From positions 105,999,387 to 106,063,386 of the forward strand of contig CM067370.1 in NCBI GenBank assembly GCA_034401795.1: a DNA stretch of 64,000 bases, in the 5' to 3' direction. A program made the translations under genes and the position numbers. Below are positions 1 through 10,760 of this stretch, one piece after another. The stretch comes from Chaetoderma sp. LZ-2023a (taxonomy: Eukaryota; Mollusca; Caudofoveata; Chaetodermatida; Chaetodermatidae). The notes under the pieces are model-generated. The model searched no databases. It saw only the letters and a program-made list of their open reading frames with translations, and was not told the DNA's origin. Numbering within the stretch: the stretch's first letter is position 1; each line of letters opens with the position of its first letter.

Positions 1-710
1 GATGTGCCTGGTTCTATCCATCAGGTGTATTTTAGTAAAATTTATTGATAAAGATTTGCGTCTCATATCGGATGGTATATCCGGGACTCGCAATTACACG
101 TGGAGGCGTCTATATTATGTTATGACATTTTGGGGGATGCCTCAATATTAGCTAACCACATGTTGTGCTTTGTATTTTCAGATACTTTTAGCTGTTTTTG
201 ACGTGTGGCACGCTTCTCCTTCATCTGGATCAACATTTATAATTGTTTTTTGTTTGCAAAAAATTATGCCAGAGTCTGCATAGGGGAAAATTAACTAAGA
301 AGTAATCCTATACATCAGGGTTCAGGTATTTGAGAGTTATACAGAAGTCATTCAAAGCTTTTGAAAATTTTCACTATTTTTAACTGCGAAACTCTTTTCT
401 GTTTCCTCTGATGGTTATGTATGGGTTCCTTGATTAAGTTCAATTACTAATGAAACCGTGCCATGGACTGTTGAGTCTAATATTCGTCTCGTATGTAATG
501 AAGTTCAAATACTGATTATCTCCCTTGTCTTCATTGAAGAAGAAGTTGAGATTTGACGTCTTAATCTGGCAGGACCATAGCATCTCTATGGTCCTGGCCA
601 TTTGTTTTCATCTTCTCTCATCTAGGGTTCAAAGTTTCCTTAGGGAAATTATTAATTTGCTCCCTTTTTCAATTAATTTTTAGTTTTCTCTTATAAAAAC
701 TAAACATTAA
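1..710. other. No recognisable gene; AT-rich sequence upstream of a decayed DIRS copy
   Basis: I see no coding exon here. By position the right part may correspond to the 5' region and intron of the decayed DIRS copy that follows, because a splice-acceptor-like pyrimidine tract ending in TTTCAG sits just before its first coding block at about 734. No inverted repeat matching the intact DIRS termini was found. Confidence 0.4.
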
Positions 711-3700
711 TTGTTTTCGTTTTGTGTCTTTCAGAAGGTCATTGACAAAAAATTCCCTTCCTGCCACTTATTCGTAAAGGCCTGCTACTATCCACATGAC
801 TGCACTAGGTGCAGTACGTGCGGACCTTTACTTAAATGTCATGTGTGTGAGTTATGGCGTAATGATCTGTTCTCAGATTTACTTCATCAGCATGTGAAGG
901 ACCGGGCGCTCGATGAGAAGAGGCGAGTTGAAAAGGAGAATATAAGTGGTAAGAAAAGGAAGGCATCCATGCCAGACATGGAGGCACAAAGTGCTAGCGT
1001 ACAGGGGTCCCATGTCAGAATGGGACCCAGGCCGCATTGCGTGACACGGAGGAGACTACGAGAGGAGCCATTTCGGCTCTCTCGTACGTCTCCCAGCTGC
1101 TACAGGGGGTAGTAACAGCATTTTCAGCACGCCAGCCATCTCCGCTTACAGTCCAGAGCCATCCAGGATGGCATTAACCTGGCTCTGGATTGTATGATGA
1201 GATCTGTGACCAGGAGTTTATGAGTGAGACGAACATTTGGCCTGGACAATTTATGTCCCCCACAGGACCTGTACAATCGGGTTCCTCGGACGTCGATGTC
1301 AGGTCCGAGTTTGTTTGGAGGTAAAGGATGCTTGCACCTCCAACAAACAGTAAACCTGGTCAATAACCAGAGGGCACTGCGTGAGCAGTTCGAGGTGCTC
1401 CACAGGGAGCGCGTTCATGCAGTGCCCCCACCCTGGCTTCCGCCGTCAGCAGGCTAGAGGTGGTGGGCAGGTCAGGGGTCAATCACCAATGCAGCATAGG
1501 CCATGGCCATGCCAGCATTAGTCAGCTATGGGGGACCGCAAGCGTACTGAGGTGTGCGTGGCACTGGTAGAGAAGCGCAGGGTTCTGGTCATGGGGGGGT
1601 GAATCCTGATGGGTCAGTCCTCACAAGGATCACATCCACCGGAGACAGTGCTGCCCTTGCACTCCTCGAGTCCACCTCTCCTTAGGTGGACCTGTGGGAT
1701 GTCGTCTGGCCTTCCACATGCAAGCGTGGGAGCAGCTTACTCAAGACCGCTTAGTCTTGTGATGGCTTTCAGTCGGTTACCATCCCGACTGGATAGAAAA
1801 TCCACTATTGCATCTGTCTCTGGTGTCGATCGGGACTCAAGATCCAAGAGACCCAGATCAACGGTTGTGTATAGAGGAAGAAATTCAACCCCTCATACAA
1901 AAATGAGCGATTCAACCCACACAAAACTGTCTGGGTTACTATTCAACCATGTTCCTAGTGACAAAAACACTGGAGGGTGGAGACCAATTCTCAACATCAA
2001 GCCTCTCAATAGGTTTATCTTCACACCAAGTTTCAAAATCGAAACTAAGGACGGTGTTAGCATGGTTGAGGAAAGGAATGTGGACAGCATCGATAGATCT
2101 AAAAGATGCTTGTTTTCACATTCCAATTGTGAAGAGCTTTCATCGGTTCGTGAGATTTGCCTTTCAGGGCCACCTATGGGAATTCAGGGTTCTCCCATTT
2201 GGGATCTTGATAGCTCCTTGGGTTTTCACTCAAGTGGTCCTAGCTATAACATCTTACATATCAATCTGCTAGAAATACGAGCAGTAGTTTTAGCCATGGA
2301 ACACTTCTTGGAGAAGGCCAAGGGCAAGATTGTTCTGGTTCCTTCAGATAACACAACATAGTGACTTATATAAACCGCCAGGGTGGAACGAAGTCGCCCA
2401 GTCTGTATGATGACATGGAAACTGCTTTGCTGGTGCCTAGGTAATGGGATTTCCCTGAAAGCAGCTCATATTCCGGGAAAGCTTAAGCTATTAGCAGACT
2501 CATTGAGCCGAAGAATAAGCATTCTTCCCACAGAATGGCAACTAAATCAATGTGTGACGGACTGTCTGTTCAACCACTGGGGCAAGCCCAACATAGATTT
2601 ATTCGCAACGAACAAGGATGCGAAGATGACGACGTACATCTCGCCGATTCCATATCCGAGCTCTATCGCAATAGATGCGCTAGCTATCAGCTGGGAGGGA
2701 GTGTATCCATACGCATTCCTACCAGCAATCCTGATTCCAAAAATTCTCCAGAAAATCAGGCAGCAGGAATGCCAAGTGCTTCTGATCGCCCCAAATTGAC
2801 CGAGCCGATCATGGTATACGGATCTGCTGGATCTTCTGGTCTGCAGTCCTGTTCCTCTGCCTCTGATGGACAATATAATCTTCCAGGGCAAGGCCTTGCA
2901 CAACAATCCGTCAATGTTCCAATTGACTGCATGGATGTTGTCAAGGAATCAACAATTAAGGAGGGCTTTTCTGAGCAAGCAGCCATGTATATGGCAAGAG
3001 CCAGGAGGGTCAACCTCCAGAGCATATAATTATAAAATCAACAGATTTGCAAAATAGTGCTCAAAAAGAAGTATTAATCCAATGGATGCGTCTATTCAGG
3101 TAGTAGGCAATTTCCTCTGTCACCTGTATGATGCCTATAGCCTCAAGCCTAACTCTATTGCTGGCTACAAGTCGGCTTTAATGTCAGTTATCCCTTGCTT
3201 GGCTAATAGGGGAAGTGATGAAGTATGTAGTCTTAATACTTTAAATCAAAACCATGGGTAATCTAAGACCAAGGAATCCTCCAGTAATTCCGTCTTGGAG
3301 TTTATCGTTAGTGCTTCAAGTATTAGCGGATAAACCCTTTGAACCACTAAGCTCCATTTCAATGAAATTGTTGACGCTTAAAACAGTTTTTCTGATTTGC
3401 CTCGGCTAAATGTAGAAGTGAAATACATGCAGACCGTTTTGTGGTTACAGGGGAAGGCCTCAGGCTTCTACCTAGAGTTAACCTTATGGCCAAGAACCAG
3501 TCCTTAAAATATCCTGGTCAACCTATAGTTTTGCCTGTTTTGACTAGGTTTGATCCTAATTCAAAGGCATGGTGTTCTGTCCGTGCATTAACTCATTATA
3601 AACAATGCACAGAATGGCGAACGGACCATTATGGCTATCTTATATTGATTCTCACGGGAGAGCTTCAAAAGATACCAAATCCAACACTGCCACAAAGCCG

Positions 3701-3870
3701 CTATTGGCGAAAATGTTGACATGGCCAAGGCTCACAGTGTCCGTGGCATAGTGGTTTCCACAGCTCTGTTAACGGAGTGTCAGTGGATGACATTATGTCA
3801 GTAGCTCAGTGGCACCAAGTCTAGTTTCACCGACCATTATCTCTGTGCTTGCCTTATCGATTTTGCATAA
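711..3870 (+). pseudogene. Decayed DIRS-family retrotransposon copy (gag-like, RT, RNase H, tyrosine recombinase remnants)
   Basis: The blocks are colinear with the intact element at 7962-14756. A cysteine-rich gag start at 735-960 (CTRCSTCG, CHVCELW) matches the spliced start of the intact gag. RT text such as GGWRPILN lies at 1970-2240 in shifting frames, and RNase H text (LLEIRAVVLAME) at 2256-2360. The RNase H to Dam-like region (KPNIDLFATN, IAPN) is at 2480-2800. Recombinase text (VVTGEGLRLLP, KNQSLKYPGQP) runs from 2930 to about 3850, with a decayed H-x-x-R box near 3733. Stops and frameshifts break every ORF. Relative to the intact copy the YIDD catalytic block is missing, because RT joins RNase H directly near 2256. 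I found no terminal repeats, so the outer limits are approximate. It is a dead copy of the same family. Confidence 0.85.
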
Positions 3871-4465
3871 ACGTTAAATTCTAAATATTTGTAAATATTA
3901 TTCATATGGCCTTAGTACTCACACACAGTACATTTAGGTACATTTAGGTAGGGGGTATCGCCGCTGTTCTGTACTGCACCTTACACCATCAGTGGCGAAG
4001 AGGAGATCATGTTAAAATAGGTCAGTCCTGTGTTTGGTGATGGCTACTTTTTGTCATGTGATTTATTACTAATATGGTGATGGTTTATATTTTTTATATG
4101 GTTCCATCAGAGGGTATACGAAATGAAGCATTTCGTCTGACGTCCTATAGTACGTTAGCATGAGTACATAGAGTGTGTAGGACATTGAGGTCGTCACTCC
4201 TTATTTCTGAAAGAGGGGGGGGGGGGGTGAGGGGGAGCGCATGGTAAACGGTCATTACTCTCAACATTGGTCATGTTAGCCGATGTTCAAGTTATTTCCG
4301 GGTTGTGTTTCATACGCAACTTCAGATGTTTGTGCTCCAAATGCAAAAGAGCTTCCCCTTCCAGGGACGAGCCGGTTTTCTGACCTCGCCTCCCTCGTGC
4401 TGAATTCACTTGCGAATTCTGGCTATATCATATGGTACCAGGGTGGTAAGTATACTCTTGATGTG
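3871..4465. other. No gene seen; short poly-G tract
   Basis: Non-coding. A poly-G tract lies at about 4217-4227. Part of this may be the 3' end of the decayed DIRS copy, but I could not match it to the intact 3' region. Confidence 0.4.
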
Positions 4466-4806
4466 AAATAAACGAAATCAAGGATTTCTTTTCTCACGAG
4501 AGAGTTGATATCTACCACACTGATACAATCCCGGCCTCTCCACCCCACAAAGGCTCGGTCTTTCTGTGTTAAATGTTGCAATTGTCAGCCAATAATTTAG
4601 AATAGGAAGAGACAGCCCCGTGTATGTGCGAGTTTGGGCGGTGCATCCGCCGGACTGTCAGTTGACTAACCTTCCAAGTTGCGGCATTTTTTTTAAAATT
4701 CTGAGTCTTATTGAAGCTAGGTCGATATTTGGGCAGTATAATAGAGTATCAGGGTGGTACGTATCAACTCTCTCGTGAAGAAGAAATCCTTGATTTCGTC
4801 TATTTA
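4466..4806. repeat. Foldback element with about 60-bp inverted arms
   Basis: The arm at about 4466-4530 is the approximate reverse complement of the arm at about 4741-4806. Both contain a shared core reading CGAAATCAAGGATTTCTT, followed by CACGAGAGAGTTGATA. The arms differ by small indels. It looks like a nonautonomous transposon or a hairpin repeat. No ORF is convincing inside it. A second poly-G tract lies just downstream at about 4853-4867. Confidence 0.6.
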
Positions 4807-5351
4807 ATATGGTACATTGGAGTGGGGAGTGGAGGTTTGGGGTGGGTTGGCCGGGGGGGGGGGGGGGCTTGGTCACAGTAGTATTGGGGTGAGAAAGTTG
4901 TTGGTAGTTGTGACATAGATAGATATTTTATAGTAGATTGTCAGCATTTGATATGTCCACTGGGAAAACGAATATCAGATGAAGATTCAAGGTATATCTC
5001 TCCTAAGTTTGATAACATCTACCACTCTGATGGCAATATTCCATCTTTTATTATGTCTATAGCAGAGAAACTGGCGTACAATATTCAGCAATTTTGGTTT
5101 TACGATGTTGCTGTTTACAACAACAGCATCTTCCACCAAAACTGCCTAGAAAAAGTAACATTTATTTATTCATTTATTTTATTTTGAGAATTTTAAATTT
5201 TGCCATCAGACTCCCAAGGGTTAGGGAAGAAGCGAAATCATGAGACTTTGTCTATACCGAATCTGTCAATTAGGAAGATGACATCTGGCTTGGATCCTGT
5301 TATAAACTATTTATTCGAGGAAACTTGATCAGGTATTTTTGTACACTACAG
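4807..5351. other. No supported gene; possible upstream intron sequence of the next gene
   Basis: An 80-codon open stretch at 4948-5187 has no recognisable domain and no clear splice signals, so I do not call it. The region ends in the acceptor of the exon at 5352. Confidence 0.35.
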
Positions 5352-5422
5352 GCTTTACAGGGACTGATCCATCTGCAGTAGAGACAGCATTGAGAAGTGT
5401 TGCAGCAGCACATTTTCACAAG
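5352..5422 (+). CDS. Internal coding exon of an unidentified host gene (exon A)
   Basis: A splice acceptor (CACTACAG) precedes the exon and a GTACAG donor follows. The frame reads FTGTDPSAVETALRSV then AAAHFHK and ends in phase 0, which matches the entry phase of the exon at 7082. The composition is more GC-rich and codon-like than the flanks. I do not recognise the protein. The helical, alanine-rich character would suit an alpha-helical repeat protein, but that is a guess. The intron to the next exon (5423-7081) holds a piggyBac-like MITE and a molluscan repeat. Confidence 0.65.
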
Positions 5423-5517
5423 GTACAGTACCTATTTATGTTCAAAACCTTTGCTCAACTCGCCAAATTATGCTTGTATTCTGAGTCAGAATGGCACTGG
5501 GAATGGCGCATGTTTAA

Positions 5518-5747
5518 CCCTTTAACCCTCGATTTGTTCAAGAAAATTTCAATTTTCTCATAGAAAATGTTCATTTGCAGACCAAGAGAAGACTATTTTT
5601 GAAAATTTACTATTGGAATAACTGACTTGGTTATCGAGCCAGTCATTCCAGTGGTAAATTTTTAAAAATAGTCTTCTCTTGGTCTGAAAATGGACATTTC
5701 TCAAGACCACTGCAGAAGCTGTTTTAGCTGATATGAGTGTTAAAGGG
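5518..5747. mobile_element. piggyBac-like MITE (copy 1), TTAA target duplication
   Basis: The ends read CCCTTTAACC and GTGTTAAAGGG, and each is directly flanked by TTAA (5514-5517 and 5748-5751). The centre is a roughly 130-bp near-perfect palindrome: about 60-bp arms carrying the motifs TTTGCAGACCAAGAGAAG and CTGGAATGACTGGCTCG. TTAA target sites with CCC/GGG termini are the hallmark of piggyBac transposons. It has no coding capacity, so it would depend on a transposase elsewhere. Confidence 0.75.
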
Positions 5748-5904
5748 TTAAGCTTAGTACAGAAATGATAGCATTCAACATTTTGATGTTTTATTTCCTC
5801 TTAACAAGTAACAAAAATGAATAATATAGATACAATGCTGTTTCGAAACCTGATGTCATAATAAAGATAAATTAGTTACAAATGTACCTCTGTGAGATGT
5901 AGAA

Positions 5905-6906
5905 ATTGTTAGCTCACCTGGCCAGAATGTCCAAGTGTGCTTATGCCATGGCGACCGCCTGTCGTCTGTCCATCCATCTGTCAATTTTTGCTTTAAAACA
6001 CTATTCTTCATTAACTGCTTGGCGGATTTAATACTAATTTTGTTCGAAGGACACTATGACAGAATTTTTTTAGATGAAAATCTTAAACTTTATGAAAAAT
6101 GTACCGTAAATGGTCAAAATGCTACACTTCATTAACCGCTTGACAGATTTCAACTTAATTGGAAGAACCCTATAATGGTAGGTTTCAGAATATGTATACA
6201 GAATTTTGATTGGTCAATTTCTTTGGTGAAAATCTTGTTTTATGAAAAACTTACCAATAATTGTCTAAGCGCTACTCCTCATTAACCGCTTGGCGGATTT
6301 CAGCCTAAGTTAGCTACATAGATTCTATTTTGCTAGCTTCCAGAATTCTATTCGGAATGTTACTTGGTTAATTCTTTGGTGAAAAGCCTAGATTTTATGA
6401 AAGATTTACTGAAAATTGTCAAAACGCTTCTCTTGAATCTCATCCTTGGTGGCTTGACAGATTTCAACCAAATTTGACTAGAAGGACCCTATAACCGTCG
6501 GCTCCATGTCTTCTTTTCAGTAGTAAGCTTCATAAATCTTTTGGGTGAAAAGCTTAGATTTTATGAAAAATGTACTGGAACTTGTCAAAACACATCTCCT
6601 TAACCGCTTAGTGGATTTTAACCAAATTTGAAGTAGGCTCTAGAACTTTATTCAGAATTTTGTTTGGTAAATTTTTTTGTGGCCGTCTTGGATTTTACGG
6701 AAATATTTAAAACGCCACTCCTTAATCAATGGCCCGATTTCAACGAAACTTGAAGTTGAGTGGAACGATCTTGTCACGGTAGGCTTCAACATATTCTTTT
6801 GCCGGCCATCTTGAATTTTCCGAAAATTATCCATCTTCTTTATGCAATTGGTTCAAATGCTAATGGTCTAGGTGAGCAGCACAGGCCCATGGGCATCTTG
6901 TTTGAA
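5905..6906 (+). repeat. Molluscan-type dispersed repeat, plus orientation
   Basis: It begins with GCTCACCTGGCC and ends with GGTGAGCAGCACAGGCCC. Inside are degenerate units of about 120-200 bp with phrases such as TTAACCGCTTGGCGGATTTC, ATTTTATGAAAAA and GCCATCTTGAATTTTCCG. The same phrases recur at 16670, 21913, 29919 and 58360. It lies in the intron between exons A and B. It has no coding potential, although short open stretches occur. Confidence 0.75.
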
Positions 6907-7081
6907 GCTAGCTTTCGTGACCATCTCAGTCACTTCTTCATCACTAACCGATGGTTGCTGGCTACGTCACACTGGTCAGTTCTTAAATAGCATTGTTAAA
7001 GTTCTTTTGCCTATGAGGGATGTTTTGTTACTGGGCTGATTCAAAACTGTATTGTAGTAAACTATTTAAAAAACATTTCAG

Positions 7082-7265
7082 GCAAAGGAATATGGTGCTA
7101 AGATTGCTGCTAAGAAACTTCCAGTTCTTTTTGCTTTGAGTAAGTCTGATAAGATTGTAGAATGTGGTCGCGCGTTGGACCTGCTGAAAAATGTCATGGC
7201 CGCCCCGAACAACTGCATTGTGTCATATGATGAGAACAGAAAGCCATCGCACCACCTTCAGACAG
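7082..7265 (+). CDS. Internal coding exon of an unidentified host gene (exon B)
   Basis: A TTTCAG acceptor is followed by a 184-nt open exon and a GTTAGT donor (exit phase 1). The frame begins AKEYGAKIAAKKLPVLFALS and later reads CGRALDLLKNVMAAPNNCIV, then SYDENRKPSHHLQT. It continues exon A in phase (HFHK then AKEYG). The lysine/leucine pattern suggests alpha helices. I cannot name the family. Further exons are not visible in the window, and the DIRS insertion begins about 700 bp downstream. Confidence 0.75.
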
Positions 7266-7961
7266 GTTAGTTAATATTACTATGGTTTGAGGCTGTATGT
7301 AATATATACAGTCAAACCTGCATGTACTATATAAGCTTTCATATCCTTATGGATGTCCCAAGCTGCTGTAACAGGTAGTCTTCTACACTACCTGTCTAGA
7401 AAATGCCACTATCTTAAGCCTTTGACCTCTGAATCCCCAAAATCTCAATATCAATGGGACAGGGGACTATAAAGGTAAGCTGTGTATCTGTCTAGCATGA
7501 TAACAAAGGTTCTACTGGTGGGATCTTAGTGTATGGTGTGAGGTTGCCATTGAATCTGGGGTCAAAAGTTCAACAGCCATGGTAATCAAAAAGGGCAGGC
7601 ATGCAAAAGGCTCAGAGTTCTGGCTACTTAGACGATCTTATACTAGCTATTCAGTTGATATATTAAGCCAGACATAGACTATGCATTGTATCTTTAGGTT
7701 TTTATATAAAGAAAGTTATTCATTTTAATAGAACAACATATATTTAAATGCTGATATCTGTATCCAGTCTATTAGGCTGACATGATTTACTTTTCAATCA
7801 ATCAGAAAAATCTCTGCTGGTAAGCTGTTGGATATTTTGAAACTAATTGGACCGGAACCCTATAACAACAACAGCTTCCAGTCAACTTAGTTTCAAAATA
7901 TTCAACATGATAGATATTACATCATAGAGAATTTGGTTTATGGGTATCTAAATGACATCAC
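7266..7961. other. Intron or intergenic sequence containing a palindrome copy
   Basis: No coding exon is seen. A family-A palindrome lies at 7825-7908. The last 50 bases form the left flank of the DIRS insertion. Confidence 0.5.
7825..7908. repeat. Family-A palindrome
   Basis: The arms read CTGTTGGATATTTTGAAACT on the left and AGTTTCAAAATATTCAACA on the right, with a decayed centre. This is one of many copies of the same roughly 90-bp hairpin in the window. Confidence 0.7.
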
Positions 7962-7975
7962 ATTCTACTTCGAAT

Positions 7976-8134
7976 AATACTTACCAGATGTACTATTATG
8001 ATAATGTCTATTATCTAGTCTAGGTCAAAATAAACAATTAAAACTCCGCACTCTCCTGGTCCTGCCCATACTGTGTCCGGGAATACCATAGCCGCAGGTA
8101 CCGAGTCCATTCCCAATCACAGTCAGATTCGTCT
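7976..8134 (+). repeat. DIRS left inverted terminal repeat
   Basis: 159 bp, from AATACTTACCAGATG to CAGATTCGTCT. By eye it is the exact reverse complement of 14557-14715. The outer extension 7962-7975 is unique to this end and reappears, complemented, inside the internal complementary region. Confidence 0.95.
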
Positions 8135-8231
8135 ATTTTGCGCTTGTTTCAAGTCGCATGTGTTTAGAGTGTCATTTAATTGATAAATTAAGCAGTTTTA
8201 GCGCGTGTTTGTGAAAACCATCGCTGGACTA

Positions 8232-8264
8232 ATGGAGGAACTTGGAAAATCATCACAGGGGCAG
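8232..8264 (+). CDS. Proposed first coding exon of the DIRS gag-like gene (11 codons)
   Basis: The ATG at 8232 opens MEELGKSSQGQ, followed at 8265 by a CAG|GTTGTA donor. A strong acceptor (CTGTGTTCGCAG) ends at 8783, and the frame then continues in phase 0 as KPKNPDT. Without splicing, the long ORF has no early ATG before about 8829. The decayed copy keeps the matching acceptor (TTTCAG at about 734) directly before the same cysteine-rich block. The splice is an inference from sequence signals. Confidence 0.6.
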
Positions 8265-8783
8265 GTTGTATCAATCTAGAATTTATACATTCGTGCCATA
8301 ATGACTGTTTGAAATTTCCTTAAATTGGCACATTGTTTTATAATGGTAGCCATTGTTGGAGTCGCTTCTGTACCCGTTAACTTTTAGTTTTAATTCGGGT
8401 ACTCGGTTAATTTCTCTTGCGACTCGGTTCCTCTAAGATGGATGCGTCCTTAGCCAAGATGGCGGCGCCCATGTAATATGTCGTTATTGGCTTGGTGTAT
8501 CCAGGCACTCTGTTATCGCCGATTTTAGCTCTCGCTTCATTGTCGAGGGTGTTTGTAGTGATCGGCGAGGTTTTCTTGGTTATTTAACGCTAGTTAAAGG
8601 CTGAGTTGTGTTTTGTAAAATTTTCACTCAAAAAAGTTTCAAATATTTCCTGCCTAAGACTTGTTATCATTAATTTAAGAGAAAGTTAATGTGTTTAAGA
8701 AATCTTAACTATCAAGTCTATTGTGCGTATTGCTCGTCATCACTTGTCATGTGCAGCGTTTTAATTCTCCTCTGTGTTCGCAG

Positions 8784-10760
8784 AAACCGAAGAACCCGGA
8801 CACGTTGTGCCAGAAGTGTAACAGGTTCATGAAACGGAAGTATCTTGGACATCACTGTGTGGCGTGTGCGAGGTGTAAGGTCGGCAGTCCGTGTGATGTG
8901 TGCGCCAAGTGGTCGTCGGCAATGGTGGCTGAGTTTGACAGGGATCGACGGGCGAGGCTGGAGCGCATAGAGAAGGATAAGACAGTGAAGCGTCAGCAGG
9001 CGTCGTTGGTTGGACTGGAAGGTCGGCTGAATGAGAGGATGGATTCAGCACTGGGCGTATGGGCGGCCCAGTTCAAGGCCATGTTTGATTCATTACAGTC
9101 CACGGGTCCGGTGAGGCAAGCTGGTGCAGGGCAACCATTAGGTGGTCCGGCTAGTTTTGCTGAGGGCCATGCACCTGACCTTTCTCTGTCCTCGGCTCAA
9201 GAGCCGTCGGTAGAGGAAGAAGAATTCCTGTTGATGGAAGATTCCGGCATGCCGGATCTTTCAATGTCGGCAATGCCGAGTACGTCCCAGGGGTCTCCCT
9301 CGGGATTTGTACGGGTTTGCCAGGCGGATGGTGATGTCGACGTTCCGTCGGGCATTTTTCATCCGTCACTTGTGCAACCGGATATGCCGGCGGAGCCGTG
9401 GTTTGCGGTTCCGACGGCTATCCCGACGGCGTTGGGTGCGGCTCCTATCGGAGTTACCGTGCCAGCCGTGATTGAGGCGGTCGTAGTCCCGGATCCCGTG
9501 TTGGAGCCGATGGACTGCGGAGAATCCGTATCCGACGGTTCGTTGGATACCGGTGCCGCTGGTAGTCGCGCTACGGATGCGCTCTGTCCTGGCAGAGACG
9601 TTTATCGTAGCGCTCAGCATGGATCGTCGGTGGCCCTCTCATCTAAGGGAGAGAGGGAAGATGAAAACGGAAGTTCTTTAATGGACGATTCCGCTTTCTG
9701 CGCCGAGGCTGAATGGGTGCAGGTCCTTGGATGGATGACCAATCGTCTCGGGTTGGCATCAGATCTAGGATCTCAGCGCGATCCGGCGATGGAGCGGATG
9801 TCAGAGCGTGCGGCTAGCGCTCTGTCCAGTGGCTCTTCGGCCATGCCTACACTCCCCTTGGACACGCAGACTTCTGACATGTTGGAAGTTGCGGCATATC
9901 GTCTGGTTCAGCCAGACTATGCATTGCCCAAGGCCCCGAAGGGGATAAGGAGTAGGGTCCGTTTTCCGGAGCAGGCCTATCATCAATACGCCAGGGTTCC
10001 ACGGCTTTCCGTTGCGGAACGTGAGGCGCTGAATAGGCCGTTGGCTGGGAAGGCCAAGGGGCGGTCACGTCCCTTGGTTTCCCAGACCAACAAAGACCCG
10101 TTTAATGAGCTCACGCTCATTGAGGATGCGGCTAGGGCAGCCATGGCTGCGCTGTCGCACGGGTGTACCGTCCTGCAGGGTATGCTGGACTGCACGGCGG
10201 AAGGCGGACAGGTGCCAGAGGCTGCTCCCGGAGTTGTTCGGGACACCATGCGCCTGTCTCAGGATTGCCTGGCCAGGGTGATCACAAGAACTTTAGCAGA
10301 GCGGCGGAGAATGGTTCTCGATTGTGTGGAACCAGGACCGGAAATGAGGGCAGCGTTATCTTCTGCGCCTTTCATTGGTCCAGGCTTGTTCGGCGGCTCG
10401 GCACGACAAGCGCTTTCTAAAGTTGCATCGATGGTGGCGGAGCAAGAGGTGGTCGGCAAGTCGTGGAAGTCGACCAAGAGGACTCAGCCGCAACAGTCCT
10501 ACCGTCAACACAGACAGGACCAGCAGAGGCAGCGTCCTAGATCGCCCTTCCGTCCTTCTGCCCGTGATGCCCATAGGCCATCCGGAGCACAAGGGCCTGG
10601 CCGTTCGTCCACATACAAGCCCTCTAGTAAGAGGCCGTATGAGGACGACAGGAAGGGTGGCGGTTCGGGCCGTGGCGGCTACCGTAAGGATAGTCGCGGC
10701 GGCGGTTCCGGACCGTCATACCACAAGAAGCCGCGGGGCGGCCGTGGGGCTCGTTCCTGA
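8784..10760 (+). CDS. DIRS gag-like protein (ORF1)
   Basis: About 658 codons from the acceptor at 8783, or about 670 with the proposed first exon. The N-terminus holds a cysteine/histidine cluster (LCQKCN, HHCVACARC, CDVCAKW) that resembles a zinc-binding module. The middle is acidic and rich in S/P/E. A segment near 9880-10380 with charged helices is probably the assembly domain. The C-terminal 100 residues are very basic and rich in G, R, K and S, as expected for nucleic-acid binding. Gag proteins of this kind package the element RNA. The stop is TGA followed by C at 10758-10760. The 3' end overlaps the pol frame, which is open from at least 10375, and the recombinase frame follows in the same frame as gag. 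Confidence 0.8.
   Translation, partial: KPKNPDTLCQKCNRFMKRKYLGHHCVACARCKVGSPCDVCAKWSSAMVAEFDRDRRARLERIEKDKTVKRQQASLVGLEGRLNERMDSALGVWAAQFKAMFDSLQSTGPVRQAGAGQPLGGPASFAEGHAPDLSLSSAQEPSVEEEEFLLMEDSGMPDLSMSAMPSTSQGSPSGFVRVCQADGDVDVPSGIFHPSLVQPDMPAEPWFAVPTAIPTALGAAPIGVTVPAVIEAVVVPDPVLEPMDCGESVSDGSLDTGAAGSRATDALCPGRDVYRSAQHGSSVALSSKGEREDENGSSLMDDSAFCAEAEWVQVLGWMTNRLGLASDLGSQRDPAMERMSERAASALSSGSSAMPTLPLDTQTSDMLEVAAYRLVQPDYALPKAPKGIRSRVRFPEQAYHQYARVPRLSVAEREALNRPLAGKAKGRSRPLVSQTNKDPFNELTLIEDAARAAMAALSHGCTVLQGMLDCTAEGGQVPEAAPGVVRDTMRLSQDCLARVITRTLAERRRMVLDCVEPGPEMRAALSSAPFIGPGLFGGSARQALSKVASMVAEQEVVGKSWKSTKRTQPQQSYRQHRQDQQRQRPRSPFRPSARDAHRPSGAQGPGRSSTYKPSSKRPYEDDRKGGGSGRGGYRKDSRGGGSGPSYHKKPRGGRGARS

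Noticed and set aside
1609-2361. 250-codon open frame in the decayed DIRS region
   Set aside because: It is a mixture of real RT text and shifted frames of a dead element, not an independent gene.
8827-10592. Several minus-strand open stretches opposite DIRS gag
   Set aside because: Shadows caused by GC-rich codon use of gag; no domain or start signals.
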